Source: an uncultured Bacteroidales bacterium
GTDB lineage: Bacteria; Bacteroidota; Bacteroidia; Bacteroidales; UBA932
DNA length: 44,152 bases
Direction of reading: 5' to 3'
Assembly: GCA_944323825.1 (NCBI GenBank)
Contig: CALUTY010000019.1
Coordinates: forward strand, 1 to 44,152
This document shows positions 42,679 to 44,152 of the stretch, one piece after another (the stretch's first letter is position 1; the number at the start of each line of letters is the position of its first letter). The position numbers were made by a program, and so were the translations under genes. The notes below the pieces were generated by a model. It was not told where the DNA came from, did not search any database, and saw only the letters and a program-made list of their open reading frames with translations.

Positions 42679-42980
42679 GTTTTGGCCTGCCCGAAACACA
42701 AACTTGCTGCCCTCTCGTCGGCATTGCCTACAATCTCCCATGACTTTGCTCTTCCCGGGCGGTGTAACCGTCCTCCGAATGGACGAGAACAATTTGTCGG
42801 ACTGCTTCTCGAACCATTCGCCAATCAGTCGTCCATTGGCGGCAGACGCAAGTTCCGATTTGTCTTTCGGGTCTTTCATCATTTGGACGCCTGCCCTTTC
42901 GGCCGTGAACTTCTGCCTGTGTTCCTTCCGCTGTCGGTCCATCTGCTTTTTTCATGGGAAAGGGAATGAGGAAAGATTGT
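42679..42980. other. unrecognised sequence between hxlR remnant and araC
   Basis: Both strands are open here. On the minus strand a frame contains KDKSELASAANGRLIGEWFE, which looks protein-like but which I do not recognise, and it has no convincing start or end. It may be a fragment of another gene brought next to the hxlR remnant by deletion. I call no gene. Confidence 0.35.
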
Positions 42981-43883
42981 TCATCGGGAATGGAAACGCC
43001 GGCAATATTCCGACGGAGTGATTCCCTCCACTTTCTTGAACATCCTGCTGAAGTGCTGGGAGTATTCGAACCCGAGACGGTCCGACACCTGTGACACGCT
43101 TTCTCCGGCTGCGAGCCCGTTCTTGGCCAACCGGATGACGAACCGGCGGATATGGTTGCCGGCGGTGTCACCGGTGGTCTTCCTTATCACGTCTCCGAAA
43201 TAATTGGGCGACATGCACAGCTTGTCCGCACAATACTGGACTGCAGGCAGGCCGGAAGTATGCTGCAGCCCCTCTTCGAAATAATCGTGCAGCAGCCTGT
43301 CGAAACGGACCAGGATGTCCGAGTTCTCTATCTTGCGGGTGATGAACTGGCGGTTGTAGAACCGCTGGCAGAAATTCAGGGCAAGTTCAATGTAACCCGC
43401 CAGAATGGCGTTCTGCAGCCCGTCGGGATTCTTTCCCAGTTCTTCGCGTATCTGGCGCATCAGCGACACCATGATGTCATGTTCCTCGTCAGTCATGTGC
43501 AGGGCTTCATTGACACGGTAGTCGAAAAAGGAATAATCCCTGATGTGCTTCTCCAGCGGAGTGCCGTGCAGCAGGTCGGGATGGAACAGGAGTGCCCAGC
43601 CGGTAATGCTGACCCGCTCACCGTTGTCCTCCTTGCCTCCTATCTGCCCCGGAGCCACGCACAGCAGTGTCCCTTTGTTGTAATCGTATCTGCCGCAGCC
43701 GTAGTCAAGATCCACATCGGCATCGTCTCTGAGAAACAGGGCATACACGCCGTAATTGTTCAGACTGTGGCGGATGGGTGACACTTCGGAATAGTCAATC
43801 ACGCTGACCAGCGGATGCTGCTCCCCGCAGCCGAGATAGCGGCTGTAGTCATTGACGCTTCTGATCTTGAGTATATTGCTCAT
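42981..43883 (-). CDS. AraC-family transcriptional regulator (intact)
   Basis: A 300-residue regulator. The N-terminal half is a cupin-like sensor (YLGCGEQHPLVSVIDYSEVSPI, by blocks, then DYNKGTLLCVAPGQIGG and GWALLFHPDLLHGTPL). The C-terminal 100 residues hold two helix-turn-helices: VQYCADKLCMSPNYFGDVIR and VSQVSDRLGFEYSQHFSRMFKKVEGITPSEYCR (by blocks). I chose the ATG at 43883 (MSNILKIRSVNDYSRYLG), the usual start of this subfamily; an upstream ATG would lie across the promoter. It is the only intact araC-type gene in the window and is divergent from a promoter carrying the island operator, so it is the best candidate for the regulator of that regulon. Confidence 0.9.
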   Translation of the reverse strand: MSNILKIRSVNDYSRYLGCGEQHPLVSVIDYSEVSPIRHSLNNYGVYALFLRDDADVDLDYGCGRYDYNKGTLLCVAPGQIGGKEDNGERVSITGWALLFHPDLLHGTPLEKHIRDYSFFDYRVNEALHMTDEEHDIMVSLMRQIREELGKNPDGLQNAILAGYIELALNFCQRFYNRQFITRKIENSDILVRFDRLLHDYFEEGLQHTSGLPAVQYCADKLCMSPNYFGDVIRKTTGDTAGNHIRRFVIRLAKNGLAAGESVSQVSDRLGFEYSQHFSRMFKKVEGITPSEYCRRFHSR

Positions 43884-43912
43884 GGCGGTTCTGTTTACAT
43901 GTGTCCTCAGGG

Positions 43913-43920
43913 CAAAGATA
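43913..43920 (-). promoter_or_regulatory. -7 element of the araC-type gene
   Basis: TATCTTTG on the minus strand, a full -7 match 29 bases before the start codon. No clear -33 element and no GTAAA operator at the 56-base distance. Confidence 0.65.
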
Positions 43921-43961
43921 TCGCATTTTGCGTACGGCAGCATGGGTATTCTTAAAAATCA

Positions 43962-44025
43962 GTAAAAATGGTAATGTTTGCAGGGCTATGGTTAAAGATG
44001 TATTGCCGGGATGCGACTATATTTG
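43962..44025 (+). promoter_or_regulatory. promoter and AraC-type operator divergent from araC
   Basis: The -7 element TATATTTG is at 44018-44025. CAGTAAAAATGGTA places its G at 43962, exactly 56 bases before the first base of the -7 element. The second half-site GGGCTATGGTTA lies 21 bases after the first. It shares the twelve conserved positions of the three other sites. It would drive a gene that leaves the window on the right. Confidence 0.72.
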
Positions 44026-44089
44026 TTGTAATCAGGTAGGTTTTATTTGACTATCAACAGATTGGATAAAACTCACACGAGAACGGGCA

Positions 44090-44152
44090 ATGGATAAGAA
44101 AAAGCCGGACTGTTCCGAACCGCCATATTTCTCATGCTTTCAAATAACTCTT
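44090..44152 (+). CDS. possible start of a gene leaving the window
   Basis: An ATG at 44090 opens a frame of 21 codons (MDKKKPDCSEPPYFSCFQIT) to the window edge, 64 bases downstream of the -7 element at 44018-44025. No family can be recognised from so few residues, and the true start could lie beyond the window. Confidence 0.35.
   Translation, partial: MDKKKPDCSEPPYFSCFQITL

Overview
The window comes from a member of the Bacteroidota, most likely the order Bacteroidales. The promoters carry the TAnnTTTG -7 element, sometimes with TTTG about 18-19 bases upstream. Genes start without Shine-Dalgarno sequences. The primary sigma factor is the short 286-residue Bacteroidota form. Exported proteins have signal peptides ending in AQ or lipoboxes followed by acidic residues. 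I cannot name a genus.

Left half (1-24.65 kb) is ordinary chromosome. It opens with the 3' end of a 5S rRNA and the rRNA operon terminator. A biotin operon follows (bioB, bioA, bioF, bioG, bioC, bioD), with a roughly 350-base leader that ends in an intrinsic-terminator-like hairpin just before bioB. Then come the SRP RNA, cdd, mnmA, a BaiN/HI0933-type flavoprotein, tRNA-Thr(CGU), a degenerate FAH-fold protein, a DEDDh exonuclease, dnaN, a DegP/HtrA protease, rpoD, argS, a YgiQ-type radical SAM protein, a small acidic protein, a ClC channel/transporter with CBS domains, a lipocalin-like lipoprotein, tex and tRNA-Val(UAC).

Right half (24.65-44.15 kb) starts just after tRNA-Val and is an accessory region with visibly different Arg codon use (CGN rather than AGG/AGA). 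It is dominated by oxidoreductases and related enzymes: four aldo/keto reductases (one broken), two flavin reductases, two flavodoxins (one broken), a nitroreductase, cyclophilin-like domains, two metallo-beta-lactamase-fold proteins, two cupin fusions, two amidohydrolases (one broken), a PPOX-family protein, and AraC, HxlR and LuxR regulators. Most of the enzymes carry Sec, Tat or lipoprotein export signals, so much of this redox set would act outside the cytoplasm. Several families occur as a cytoplasmic copy plus an exported copy.

The strongest new signal is regulatory. Four promoters in the island, on both strands, carry a GTAAA-type box whose first base lies exactly 56 bases upstream of the first base of the -7 element. 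A second half-site follows 21 bases later. This is the layout expected for an AraC-family activator, and an intact araC-type gene sits beside one of the sites. The four sites would tie the main operon, the flavodoxin lipoprotein operon, the carboxymuconolactone decarboxylase-cupin gene and a gene leaving the window into one regulon.

The island is also decaying. At least eight genes are broken by internal deletions, frameshifts or nonsense codons, and one reading frame is a chimera of a PPOX protein and a macro-domain fragment.
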